A stretch of 8,329 bases of DNA from Dermatophilus congolensis. GTDB lineage: Bacteria > Actinomycetota > Actinomycetes > Actinomycetales > Dermatophilaceae. Shown one piece after another: positions 1-7,645 of the stretch (position 1 is its first letter; every line of letters begins with the position of its first letter). The stretch is taken from contig JAUNUP010000063.1 in assembly GCA_030538115.1 (NCBI GenBank), positions 1 to 8,329 of the forward strand, given 5' to 3'. The position numbers and the translations under genes are program-made. The notes beneath the pieces are model-generated. The model was not told the origin of the DNA. It did no database searches and worked only from the letters and a program-made list of their open reading frames with translations.

Positions 1-1
1 C

Positions 2-820
2 GAGCCTGTCATCGAGCGCGCGCCTGTCGTCACACCGGAGCCCGCAGTGCAACCTGAACCGACCCCGGCCGCATCTGTCGAGCCCGAGCCGGTACCGCAG
101 TTCCAGCCTGAGCCTGAGGTCGTGCCGGAGCCTGAGCCGGTGATTCAGCACGAGCCCGCACCGGAGCCCGTTCTCGAGCCGCACCCGGAACCCGAGCCAG
201 CCGTCGAGACCGAGCCTGCCGTCGAGCGCGCGCCGGCCGTCGCCTCGGAGCCCGCAGTGCAACCGGAGCCCATTCTCGAGCAGGCCCCGGCACCCGAGCC
301 TGCCGTCGAGCCCCAGCCCGAGACTGCACCTGTTCCGGTGCCAGCACCTCAACCCGAGCCCGAGCCGACCGTCCCCAGTCGGGGTGTCGCGGCGCCGAGT
401 TCGCCGTTCGCTCCTGCGGCTGCGTGGGCTCCGCCCGCGCGGGAGGTGCAGCGGCCTCGGAGCCCGATCGGTCAGGTGCCCACGCCGACGCAGCCTCCGG
501 CAGCGGTGAGCACCCCGCCGATCGGCCGCGTACCTGTCGCCGGTCCCGCTCAGCCCGCACCGGCGGCCGAGACGCCCGCTCCCTCGCAGCCCCCGACGGC
601 CCCGCCGACTCCGGCTGCTCCCGAAGCCCGCCCGACGGAGGAGCGCTACACGCCTCCGTTCACCGCCCCGGGGCAGGTTCCCCCGCCTCCGGCACCTGCG
701 CCGAGCCCGTGGCCCGAGCCGGGCGATGCGTCCGCCGAGTCGACAGTCGAGAGCGATGGCGGCGAGGAGAAGGAGAAATTCTTCAAGCGCATGTTCGGCC
801 GCCGCAAGGGCGACCACTGA
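2..820 (+). CDS. Pro/Glu-rich disordered protein, C-terminal part (5' end outside window)
   Basis: The frame is open from the first bases and ends at TGA 818-820, so this is the last 272 codons of a longer gene. The first ~120 residues are almost entirely EP/PEP-type repeats (E-P-V/A-x-E-P). Bases 1-60 and 211-270 match at 51 of 60 positions, exactly 70 codons apart, which suggests expansion by duplication. A Pro/Ala-rich neutral stretch follows, then an acidic patch (GGEEKEK), and the protein ends in a short basic/aromatic tail (KFFKRMFGRRKGDH). No catalytic motif, membrane segment or folded domain is visible in this part. It looks like an intrinsically disordered tail or spacer, and the basic FFKRMF end could touch membrane or nucleic acid (inference). 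FtsY was considered because of its acidic N-terminus, but no GTPase domain follows. The function is not recognised. That it is coding is supported by long openness, G/C third positions and coherent composition. Confidence 0.75.
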   Translation, partial: EPVIERAPVVTPEPAVQPEPTPAASVEPEPVPQFQPEPEVVPEPEPVIQHEPAPEPVLEPHPEPEPAVETEPAVERAPAVASEPAVQPEPILEQAPAPEPAVEPQPETAPVPVPAPQPEPEPTVPSRGVAAPSSPFAPAAAWAPPAREVQRPRSPIGQVPTPTQPPAAVSTPPIGRVPVAGPAQPAPAAETPAPSQPPTAPPTPAAPEARPTEERYTPPFTAPGQVPPPPAPAPSPWPEPGDASAESTVESDGGEEKEKFFKRMFGRRKGDH

Positions 821-866
821 CCCTGGGCATCGGGGCGGTTGGAGTCGGGGCGACAGGTGACCGACT

Positions 867-999
867 CTCCCGTGCCGTGGCACTTCTGCAGGGAGGTGCC
901 GTGTGCTGGAACATGTGCCACGGCACCACCCCGGGTAGGGTGCCGTGGCACATGTTCTCGCGCATCTGATCTACCAGCACCAGTGCCACGGCACGGGGG
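867..999. repeat. Nested inverted repeat built from GTGCC-NN-GGCAC motifs
   Basis: GTGCCGTGGCAC or its reverse complement GTGCCACGGCAC occurs at 872-883, 915-926, 940-951 and 983-994, with a fifth copy at 1033-1044. The first four are symmetric about base 933. The inner arms 909-927 and 939-957 (GAACATGTGCCACGGCACC and its complement) are 19 bp and perfect, with an 11-nt loop containing CCCGGG. The outer arms 867-883 and 983-999 pair over 17 positions with one G-T wobble. Each 12-mer is itself an interrupted palindrome (5-bp arms, 2-nt centre). The element lies between two convergent genes, so a bidirectional terminator is one possible role, but there is no T-run. A REP-like dispersed repeat or a multi-site protein-binding region is also possible. 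Confidence 0.85.
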
Positions 1000-1070
1000 C
1001 TCGGGAGCCTGGAAACTGATCTACCAGGAGCAGTGCCACGGCACGGGGTGATCGGGGGGAGCCTTGGAAC
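966..1070. repeat. Imperfect ~50-bp tandem duplication
   Basis: Bases 966-998 and 1016-1048 match at 31 of 33 positions (both begin CTGATCTACCAG and contain GTGCCACGGCAC), exactly 50 bases apart. The similarity continues after a small indel: GGGAGCCT at 1003-1010 recurs at 1057-1064, followed by GGAAAC or TGGAAC. The first unit overlaps the right outer arm of the nested inverted repeat. The second supplies the fifth 12-bp motif. Confidence 0.8.
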
Positions 1071-1097
1071 GCTCACGGCGCCGCCCCGTTGCCGGGC

Positions 1098-1835
1098 TCA
1101 GGAACGCCGGTGCATGGAGGTCGCGCTGGCCTGATCGCGGGCCATCATCACGAGCTGGTCGACGTTGACGTGCGGCGGGCGCGAGACGACCCAGGCGATG
1201 CCCTCGGCGACATCTTCGGCGGTCAGGGGCGTGAGGCCCTCGTAGACGGCGTCGGCCTTGGCCTGGTCGCCTCCGAAACGCACGACGCTGAACTCCGTCT
1301 CGGTGAGGCCGGGGTCGAATTCGCAGATGCGAACGGGCTGCCCGAGCAGTTCGTAGCGCAGCACCTTGGTGAGCGCGGCGACCGCGAACTTGGCCGCGTT
1401 GTACCCGCCGCCACCGGGATAGGGCTCGTGACCGGCGATCGAGCCGACGTTGACGATCTGGCCGTCTCCGGAGGCGACGATCGCGGGCAGCAGCCCCTTG
1501 ACCATGCGTACCGTGCCGAGCACGTTCGAGTCGTACATGCTCTGCCAGTCGTCGATCGACGACTCCTCGATGGTGTCTTTGCCCAGCGCACCGCCCGCGC
1601 AGTTGACCAGCACCGCGCATTCGGGCACCTGGGCGACGAACGCGTCGACGGAGGCCGAATCGGTGACGTCGAGCGAGATGGCGCGGGCACCGCCCGCGAT
1701 CTGGGCGGCGAGGGCCTCGATACGCTCGACACGACGCGCGCCGAGTACGACCTCGTACCCGGCCTCGGCCAACGCCTTCGCGGTGGCGGCGCCGATTCCG
1801 CTGCTCGCGCCCGTGACAACGGCGACTTTCGACAT
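1098..1835 (-). CDS. SDR-family NAD(P)-dependent oxidoreductase
   Basis: This 245-residue protein is a classical short-chain dehydrogenase/reductase, a cytosolic Rossmann-fold enzyme that oxidises or reduces alcohol/carbonyl groups with NAD(P). The cofactor glycine motif TGASSGIG is at residues 8-15. ARR at 33-35 after the second strand favours NADP(H). DVT is at 56-58, NCAG (normally NNAG) at 78-81, and the active-site set is N104, S132, Y145, K149 (YNAAK). The length is normal for the family. The closest recognisable style is the YdfG/serine or 3-hydroxy acid dehydrogenase-like group, but the substrate cannot be read from sequence. The ATG at 1833-1835 is preceded by AGGAGG (complement of 1840-1845) 4 bases away, which fixes the start. 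It is apparently monocistronic, divergent from aqpZ and convergent with the Pro/Glu-rich gene. Confidence 0.93.
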   Translation of the reverse strand: MSKVAVVTGASSGIGAATAKALAEAGYEVVLGARRVERIEALAAQIAGGARAISLDVTDSASVDAFVAQVPECAVLVNCAGGALGKDTIEESSIDDWQSMYDSNVLGTVRMVKGLLPAIVASGDGQIVNVGSIAGHEPYPGGGGYNAAKFAVAALTKVLRYELLGQPVRICEFDPGLTETEFSVVRFGGDQAKADAVYEGLTPLTAEDVAEGIAWVVSRPPHVNVDQLVMMARDQASATSMHRRS

Positions 1836-2169
1836 GCGTCCTCCTGCTTTCGATGACGTTCGATTGCGTTCGAGCCACAGCCCACCGAAATCCTAGGGGC
1901 TGATCTGTGCAGTCTCGCGGCGTCCGCGCGTCGCCGCTATCCCAGTGAACGTCTATACCTTCACGGTCTAGATCTCTGCATGGTCAGGCATTAGCCACCA
2001 GGGAAATCCCCAGCCTTTTCGTGAATTCGTCACGGCACGGTTTCGAATTGGCCGCAGTGTCGCGCAAGGGCGGCCTGTCGATTCTTTACCGAAACCTCAG
2101 GCGCTTAGACTCCGACTCGGCCCGCCCACCGGCGAGCCGTCTAATTCGTTGTCTTATAAGGAGTTTCAC
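1836..2169. other. Divergent intergenic region between SDR gene and aqpZ
   Basis: This 334-base region must carry the promoters of both flanking genes. It is visibly richer in A/T than the genes. No convincing coding frame is seen. A TAGACT hexamer at 2106-2111 could be a -10 for aqpZ, with TTTACC 15 bases upstream as a poor -35. A TATAGA on the minus strand near 1955-1960 could serve the SDR gene. Neither is strong. CGTGA-ATTCG-TCACG at 2020-2034 is a short inverted repeat, and GCGGCG/CGCCGC at 1917-1937 another. CACGGCAC at 2031-2038 resembles half of the 12-bp motif found at 867-1044, but may be chance. Confidence 0.5.
2158..2163 (+). promoter_or_regulatory. Ribosome binding site deciding the aqpZ start
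   Basis: AAGGAG lies 6 bases before GTG 2170-2172. A TTG at 2149 in the same frame would add seven residues but would place this site inside the coding region, so GTG 2170 is preferred. Confidence 0.75.
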
Positions 2170-2940
2170 GTGAAGGCACCAGGTCTCGGCCAACGACTAG
2201 GGGCGGAGTTCCTCGGTACGTTCTGGCTCGTGCTCGGCGGATGCGGCAGCGCCGTCTTCGCCGCGAAGGTTCTCAGCGACGACCCCACGCCCGTGAACAT
2301 GGGCATCGGCTTCGTCGGTGTGGCGCTGGCGTTCGGTCTCACTGTGCTGACGATGGCCTACGCCGTCGGCCACGTCTCGGGCGGGCACTTCAACCCGGCC
2401 GTCACCATCGGCTGCGCCGTCGCCAAGCGTTTCGAGTGGAAGGACGTGCCCGCGTACATCGTCACCCAGGTCGTCGCCGGTCTGGCTGCCGGTGGCGTGA
2501 TCTACGCGATCGCTGCGGGCAAGGCCGGTTTCGACCCGGTCGGCAACATGGCCGCCAACGGCTACGCCGAGAACTCCCCCAACGGCTACAGCATGATCGC
2601 AGTGCTCATCGCCGAGGTCGTTCTCACCGCGTTCTTCCTCTACATCATTCTCGGCGCGACCGACCCGCGCGCACCGCAGGGCTTCGCCCCCATCGCGATC
2701 GGTCTGGCCCTGACGCTGATCCACCTCATCTCCATCCCGATCAGCAACACCTCTGTGAACCCGGCCCGCTCCACGGCGGTCGCGTTCTTCAACGGCGCGG
2801 GCGCCCCCGGCCAGTTGTGGATGTTCTGGGTCGCCCCGATCGTGGGCGCGATCATCGCCGGCGCCACGTACTGGATGATCACCGGCGAGAACCGCGAGCC
2901 CGTCGAGATGCCCACCGGCGAGCCCGAGCACGCCGTCTGA
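2170..2940 (+). CDS. aqpZ: Aquaporin Z, water channel
   Basis: This 256-residue inner-membrane channel conducts water across the cytoplasmic membrane and is expected to be a tetramer. It has six hydrophobic helices and the two half-helix NPA motifs, at 75-77 ([11 protein letters not shown]) and 197-199 ([12 protein letters not shown]). The selectivity-filter residues match those known for E. coli AqpZ (F43, H174, T183, R189): F55, H185, T194 and R200 here. This supports a strict water channel rather than a glycerol facilitator, which would have small residues at the H position. The stretches around 52-81 and 171-204 are strikingly like the enterobacterial protein. The C-terminal tail ([18 protein letters not shown]) is hydrophilic and acidic and probably cytoplasmic. 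The gene stands alone, ending in a strong hairpin before mdh. The start is set by AAGGAG upstream of GTG. Confidence 0.96.
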   Translation: MKAPGLGQRLGAEFLGTFWLVLGGCGSAVFAAKVLSDDPTPVNMGIGFVGVALAFGLTVLTMAYAVGHVSGGHFNPAVTIGCAVAKRFEWKDVPAYIVTQVVAGLAAGGVIYAIAAGKAGFDPVGNMAANGYAENSPNGYSMIAVLIAEVVLTAFFLYIILGATDPRAPQGFAPIAIGLALTLIHLISIPISNTSVNPARSTAVAFFNGAGAPGQLWMFWVAPIVGAIIAGATYWMITGENREPVEMPTGEPEHAV

Positions 2941-2977
2941 TCACGACACACAGCCCTGCTCGATAGCGGGGATTCAC

Positions 2978-3011
2978 CGGAGGCCCGGACCGACAAAGGT
3001 CCGGGCCTCCG
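2978..3011 (+). terminator. Hairpin terminator after aqpZ
   Basis: A perfect 14-bp G/C-rich stem (2978-2991 with 2998-3011, core GGAGGCCCGGACC) has a 6-nt loop GACAAA, 37 bases after the aqpZ stop. Only a weak T-rich tail (TCATGTT) follows, as is usual in actinobacteria. Confidence 0.85.
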
Positions 3012-4221
<1,210 letters not shown>

Positions 4222-4252
4222 GTTCGCGCATAACACCAGCACGCCGGTTCAT

Positions 4253-4292
4253 CGTGAATGCCGGTGGCCCCTCGGGGTCACCGGCATTCACG
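4253..4292. terminator. Bidirectional terminator between mdh and the SIP gene
   Basis: A perfect 14-bp stem (4253-4266 with 4279-4292, core GTGAATGCCGGTG) is extended inward by a G-T pair and three C-G pairs around a 4-nt loop. It lies 31 bases after the mdh stop and 3 bases beyond the stop of the convergent gene, so it can serve both. TTTT follows at 4303-4306 on the plus strand. Confidence 0.85.
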
Positions 4293-4295
4293 TTC

Positions 4296-5039
4296 TCAGC
4301 GGGTTTTCGTCCAGTAGGCGACGGCGTCGATTCTGTGGCGATCCACGCCGGCATCGGTGATGAGGGCGTTGCGGAGCGTACGCACAGCAGCGGCTTCGCC
4401 CGCTATCCACACTGCGACCTGCGGTGACACACTTGCGGCCAGGCTCGGGGCCAGCGCCGCCGTCGGGGAGCCGTGGTCGGCGCCGTCGCGTTCGAGCCAG
4501 GTGACAGCGAGGTGCGCGCCCGACGGGATCTCCTGCCGTTCGGCCGCATCGGCGATCTCTACGAATGCCCGCGCCTGCACGTCTGGGCCGAGGTCGGCGG
4601 CTATCGCCTGGAGGGCGGGCAGCCCCGTCTCGTCGGCGACCAGCACCACCTCGTCGGCGTCGCTGGGCACCTCGAAGCCGCCGACAGGAGCGGTGAGCAT
4701 GAGCTCGTCGCCGGGTACGGCCTCCGCGGCCCAGGTCGCCGCGACGCCGCCGGGATGGAGCACGAAATCGACGGTCGCCTCACCCGCCTCGGCGTCGAGC
4801 CGGAGCAGGGTGTACGTGCGGCGACGACGCCGGGCCAGGGCCGCCTCGTCGGCCTCCCCCGTGAACCGGTGGGAGGCGGGAAAGCTCAGTTTGACCCGCT
4901 GGTCGGGGCCGGTGGCAACGGCTTCACGCAGCCCATCCCCGCGAAAGGTGACACGGCGCATCCGCGGAGTCACATCGGCGACCTCGGTGACCACGCACAC
5001 TCCGAGGCCCTCACGCGCGGCACGGCGCACACCACTCAC
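4296..5039 (-). CDS. Siderophore-interacting protein (SIP) family FAD-dependent reductase
   Basis: This 247-residue protein has the SIP/ViuB-like arrangement. The N-terminal FAD-binding barrel carries R-T-Y-T at 74-77 and HPGGVAATWAA at 95-105. A C-terminal NAD(P)H-binding domain follows, with ADETGLPAL at 135-143 and the family-typical ending WIAGEAAAVRTLRNAL...AYWTKTR. Characterised relatives reduce ferric siderophores in the cytoplasm to release iron using NAD(P)H and FAD; the actual substrate here is inferred only. The family's common GDETALPA is ADETGLPA here. The start is GTG 5037-5039, preceded by GGGGAGG (complement of 5046-5052) at 6 bases. Longer readings of the frame run into Arg-rich non-family sequence antisense to nothing meaningful and overlap the upstream gene. 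It is probably the last gene of the folD transcript, 44 bases after DUF3017. No siderophore synthesis or transport genes are nearby, and no iron-repressor box was recognised. Confidence 0.88.
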   Translation of the reverse strand: MSGVRRAAREGLGVCVVTEVADVTPRMRRVTFRGDGLREAVATGPDQRVKLSFPASHRFTGEADEAALARRRRRTYTLLRLDAEAGEATVDFVLHPGGVAATWAAEAVPGDELMLTAPVGGFEVPSDADEVVLVADETGLPALQAIAADLGPDVQARAFVEIADAAERQEIPSGAHLAVTWLERDGADHGSPTAALAPSLAASVSPQVAVWIAGEAAAVRTLRNALITDAGVDRHRIDAVAYWTKTR

Positions 5040-5083
5040 AGGTTTCCTCCCCTTCGCACTGCGACGACCGTCGGGTTCGTCAG

Positions 5084-5449
5084 TCAGCGCACGAACAGTC
5101 GACCCTTGACGGGTCGAAGAACGATCCACGCACCCACCACGAGCAGCACCGCGTCGACGGCCGCGAGCACCACGACCTCCATGTGACGCGTCACCAGGAG
5201 CGTCGCGCCGAGAACGTTGGCAGTGAGCACCGCATAGAACCACAGGTCGAGAGACCGCGAACGCAGTATCAGCGCCCCGAGACGCGGATCGTCACCGGCG
5301 ACGGCCCGCATGACGAGCGCCATCACGCAACCGCCGGCCATGATCGCTCCACCGACCAACACCTGACCGGCCGCTACCGCGGCCCACCCCGCCACCACGA
5401 GAGCGGCGACGAACCACCACCCCCGCAAGCGCGCGAGGTGGCCTCTCAT
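5084..5449 (-). CDS. DUF3017 family small membrane protein
   Basis: This 121-residue protein has four predicted membrane helices (about 11-29, 31-48, 69-87, 91-111), a basic N-terminus (RGHLARLRG) and a basic end ([10 protein letters not shown]). The loop [17 protein letters not shown] between helices 2 and 3 resembles the conserved loop of the actinobacterial DUF3017 family. The position immediately after folD is the established location of that family. Its biochemical function is unknown. The ATG at 5447-5449 overlaps the folD TGA (ATGA, 5446-5449), so its translation is probably coupled to folD. GGAGG lies a few bases upstream inside the folD end. A longer frame exists upstream but is simply antisense-free read-through within folD and is Arg-rich and unlike the family. 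Confidence 0.8.
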   Translation of the reverse strand: MRGHLARLRGWWFVAALVVAGWAAVAAGQVLVGGAIMAGGCVMALVMRAVAGDDPRLGALILRSRSLDLWFYAVLTANVLGATLLVTRHMEVVVLAAVDAVLLVVGAWIVLRPVKGRLFVR

Positions 5450-6321
5450 GCGGCGGAGGCCTCCGGCTTGTGCACGATTCCGGCCACACGCTCGGCTGCG
5501 ACGACCGTGTTGGTGAGCAGCATCGCCCGGGTCATCGGGCCGACGCCGCCGGGGTTGGGCGAGATCCACGACGCGACCTCGGCCACGTCGGGGGCGATGT
5601 CGCCCGCGATCTTGCCGTTGACGCGCGAGACGCCCACGTCGAGCACCGCAGCTCCGGGCTTGATCATGTCTTTGGTGATGAGGCCGGGCACGCCCGCAGC
5701 CCCCACGACGATGTCGGCGTCGCGCAGCTCGTGCGCCAGGTCACGCGTGCCGGTGTGACACAGGGTGACGGTCGCGTTCTCGGAGCGGCGGGTCAGCAGC
5801 AACGCCAGCGGGCGGCCCACCGTGAGGCCGCGGCCGACGATCGCCACGTGCGCACCCGCGATCGGCACGTCGTGACGGCGCAGCAGCTCGACGATGCCCA
5901 GCGGCGTACACGGCAGCGGCGCCGGACGCTCCATCACCAGGCTGCCGAGGTTCACGGGGTGCAGCCCGTCGATGTCCTTGTCGGGGTTCACGCGCGAGAG
6001 CAGCGCGTACTCGTCGAGGCCCGTCGGCTGCTGCACGAGAAAGCCTGTGACGTCGGGCGATGCGTTGAACTCGTCGATGAGGTCTTCGACCTGGGCCTGT
6101 GAGGTGCCCTCGGGCAGGTCGCGCCGGATGCTGCGCATGCCGATTTCGGCGCAGTCGCGGTGTTTCGTAGTGACGTAGATGTGGGAGGCGGGGTCGTCGC
6201 CGACGAGGATCGTCGCGAGCCCAGGCATCACGCCGGCATCGATGCAGCGGCGGACACGTACCGACAATTCCCTCTTGATCGAAGCCAGTGTCGCGCTACC
6301 GTCAAGGATTCCTGCCGTCAT
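5446..6321 (-). CDS. folD: Bifunctional methylenetetrahydrofolate dehydrogenase/cyclohydrolase FolD
   Basis: FolD converts 5,10-methylene-THF to 5,10-methenyl-THF with NADP, then hydrolyses it to 10-formyl-THF. This supplies one-carbon units for purines and formyl-Met in the cytosol. The 291 residues are a normal length. Motifs are Y49 and catalytic K53 ([13 protein letters not shown]), Q97 in the folate site, D118 ([13 protein letters not shown]), PLPCTP at 135-140, the NADP loop GRGLTVGRP at 163-171, CHTGT, and the C-terminal signature [18 protein letters not shown]. The usual VQLPLP loop reads VQQPTG here and is about two residues shorter. The start ATG 6319-6321 matches the M. tuberculosis N-terminus (M-x-A-I-M-L-D-G style). 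ATGs at 6330 and 6333 are alternatives, and none has a clear Shine-Dalgarno, so a leaderless start is possible. It heads a probable operon with DUF3017 and the SIP gene. Confidence 0.96.
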   Translation of the reverse strand: MTAGILDGSATLASIKRELSVRVRRCIDAGVMPGLATILVGDDPASHIYVTTKHRDCAEIGMRSIRRDLPEGTSQAQVEDLIDEFNASPDVTGFLVQQPTGLDEYALLSRVNPDKDIDGLHPVNLGSLVMERPAPLPCTPLGIVELLRRHDVPIAGAHVAIVGRGLTVGRPLALLLTRRSENATVTLCHTGTRDLAHELRDADIVVGAAGVPGLITKDMIKPGAAVLDVGVSRVNGKIAGDIAPDVAEVASWISPNPGGVGPMTRAMLLTNTVVAAERVAGIVHKPEASAA

Positions 6322-6502
6322 GGTGTGCATCATTTCATAGGCGCTCGCAACGGAGCACTTATGCTCGGACGAGGGACACCGCCCGAGTGTCTCGACAGAA
6401 GCGACACACCCAGTTGGCCAGCGACGCAGCGCCTTCCGAGGCAGCGGACGCCACGAAAGCGCTTGTGCGCACAACGCCACGACCAGACCGAGGTGAGCAG
6501 TG
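6322..6502. other. Divergent promoter region of folD and the lipoprotein gene
   Basis: These 181 bases separate two divergent genes and must hold both promoters. On the minus strand TATGAA (complement of 6333-6338) lies close enough to the folD ATG to be a -10 giving a leaderless or near-leaderless transcript, but no good -35 is seen. No clear -10/-35 pair is visible for the plus-strand gene. No palindrome or repeat stands out. Confidence 0.4.
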
Positions 6503-7411
6503 ATGAGCCGAGACCCACTATCGGGTCGCGCCTGTACGGCGAGGCGGCGAACACGAGCGACCCCCGGCCGGCTCTCGGCCAGGTTCGGCATTCCGCTGGT
6601 GGCTGCTGTCGCGCTCGCGGGGTGCGGGCTCACCGGTATCGGCGGTGGCACCGCGACCGTCACCGAGACGGCCACTCCCGGCCCTACGAACGCGACCACT
6701 CCCGAGGCCTCGCCGACGGCCACGGCGACCACGCCGACGACGTCTCCTTCGGCTCCGGACCCGACCGAGGTCTCCACGCTTCCCGGCGGCAACGGCATGG
6801 CCCTGCCGCTACTCCTCTCCGACAACTTCTTGCCCGCCGCGTGGACCTCGACGACTCCTCGTGACTCGGGCGGCTTCAGGATGACGATCTGCGGCGTCGA
6901 CATCGAGCCCCGCGAGCCGATCGACGGCGCAGCCAAGCGGTGGCAGCAGACTCCGACCGGGCCCTTCCTCGAGCAGCACGTGCGCGTGTACGGCGACAGC
7001 ACCGCACGTGATGTGCTCGCCGCCCTCAAAGAGGCGATGCCCGGATGCCGTGAATACACCGCCACCGATGCGAAGGGCGGGTCGAGTACCTTCACCGTCT
7101 CGTCGCTGACCCTGCGTAGCGCCGACCGCAACACGATTCAGTGGCGACAGAAGTTGGTGCCCACAGGTAGCGCGCCGACCTCGGAGGCGACCACGACCTC
7201 GTCGACCCTCACACCCGGAGCCGCGACGCCTACCGGCACGGTCACGGCCACGTCGCGGGCGACCGCACCGACGCCACCCACGCTGACGCAAGATGTGGTT
7301 GTCGCACGCATCGGTTCTTCGACCGTGATGCTGGTGTCGTACGCAGTCGGAACGAACCCCTCGGCTGCCCTGCTGGACGCAGCACTCTCTGCTGCCAAGA
7401 CGCTGCCCTAG
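6503..7411 (+). CDS. Putative lipoprotein with T/P-rich linkers
   Basis: The 302-residue product begins with an Arg-rich n-region of about 28 residues, a hydrophobic segment ([11 protein letters not shown]) and the lipobox LAGC with Cys41, so it should be exported, lipidated and anchored outside the membrane. Residues 50-92 are a Thr/Pro/Ala linker. A folded domain follows (about 95-300) with W114, W147, W214 and a probable disulfide pair C130 (TICGVDI) and C182 (MPGCREY). Its pattern is loosely like the extracellular PknH-type sensor domain lipoproteins of actinobacteria, but I could not confirm this. A second T/P/A-rich insert (about 220-262) interrupts the domain between two predicted strands. 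Such linkers are often O-mannosylated in actinobacteria. GAGGTGA sits 6 bases before ATG 6503; an overlapping GTG 6500 would add one residue. Function unknown. Confidence 0.82.
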   Translation: MSRDPLSGRACTARRRTRATPGRLSARFGIPLVAAVALAGCGLTGIGGGTATVTETATPGPTNATTPEASPTATATTPTTSPSAPDPTEVSTLPGGNGMALPLLLSDNFLPAAWTSTTPRDSGGFRMTICGVDIEPREPIDGAAKRWQQTPTGPFLEQHVRVYGDSTARDVLAALKEAMPGCREYTATDAKGGSSTFTVSSLTLRSADRNTIQWRQKLVPTGSAPTSEATTTSSTLTPGAATPTGTVTATSRATAPTPPTLTQDVVVARIGSSTVMLVSYAVGTNPSAALLDAALSAAKTLP

Positions 7412-7503
7412 TACTGCCCTAGCGCTGCTTCTCGCAATCTCGACCCCTACATGAGGTAGCGAATGCGCAGGTCAATGTACACGTCTTTCACAAACCTCCA
7501 ACA

Positions 7504-7518
7504 GTACACGTGTACAAT
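7504..7518 (+). promoter_or_regulatory. Perfect 12-bp palindrome overlapping a -10-like TACAAT
   Basis: GTACACGTGTAC (7504-7515) is a perfect palindrome, and its last three bases form the start of TACAAT (7513-7518), a good -10 hexamer. A matching half site, GTACACGT, lies at 7477-7484, with centres about 27 bases apart. The core TACA-CG-TGTA fits the TACAnnTGTA pattern bound by CopY/BlaI/MecI-type repressors. No -35 with a 16-18-base spacer is convincing. A repressor site covering the promoter of the CarD-family gene is the simplest reading. Confidence 0.45.
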
Positions 7519-7627
7519 GGAGACGTCGGCTCGCGAGGTCGGCGGCCACCTGCGGAACGGTGCCCGGCAACCTCGTGACTCCGCGCCGCGCCAGGGCAAG
7601 ACCTCAGCGGCAGCGGCGGGAGCGGCC

Positions 7628-7645
7628 GCGTCGTATATACGACGC
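7628..7645. promoter_or_regulatory. Perfect 18-bp palindrome upstream of the CarD-family gene
   Basis: GCGTCGTATATACGACGC is perfectly self-complementary with an A/T centre (TATATA) in G/C-rich surroundings, ending 37 bases before the ATG. No spacer is present, so it resembles a dimeric protein operator more than an RNA hairpin. It might also sit at a second promoter, because TATATA resembles a -10. Confidence 0.5.

Noticed and set aside
839..1051. Short open frames over the repeat cluster on both strands, with repeated CHGT/VPWH peptides
   Set aside because: The repeated peptides are only translations of the 12-bp DNA motif; there are no ribosome binding sites and no protein-like codon pattern.
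1089..1856. Long open frame on the plus strand opposite the SDR gene
   Set aside because: It is antisense to a complete SDR with all catalytic motifs; openness follows from high G+C.
2031..2038. CACGGCAC before aqpZ resembling half of the 12-bp repeat motif
   Set aside because: Only one arm with a few flanking matches; an eight-base match in G/C-rich DNA is not significant on its own.
6288..6503. Small plus-strand frame ending in TGA that overlaps the lipoprotein ATG
   Set aside because: It overlaps the folD start in antisense, lacks a good start signal and has an Arg/Thr-rich composition typical of spurious frames.
7403..7422. CTGCCCTAG repeated at 7403-7411 and 7414-7422 around the lipoprotein stop
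   Set aside because: A 9-bp direct repeat 11 bases apart is probably a small replication slip; no further structure supports a function.
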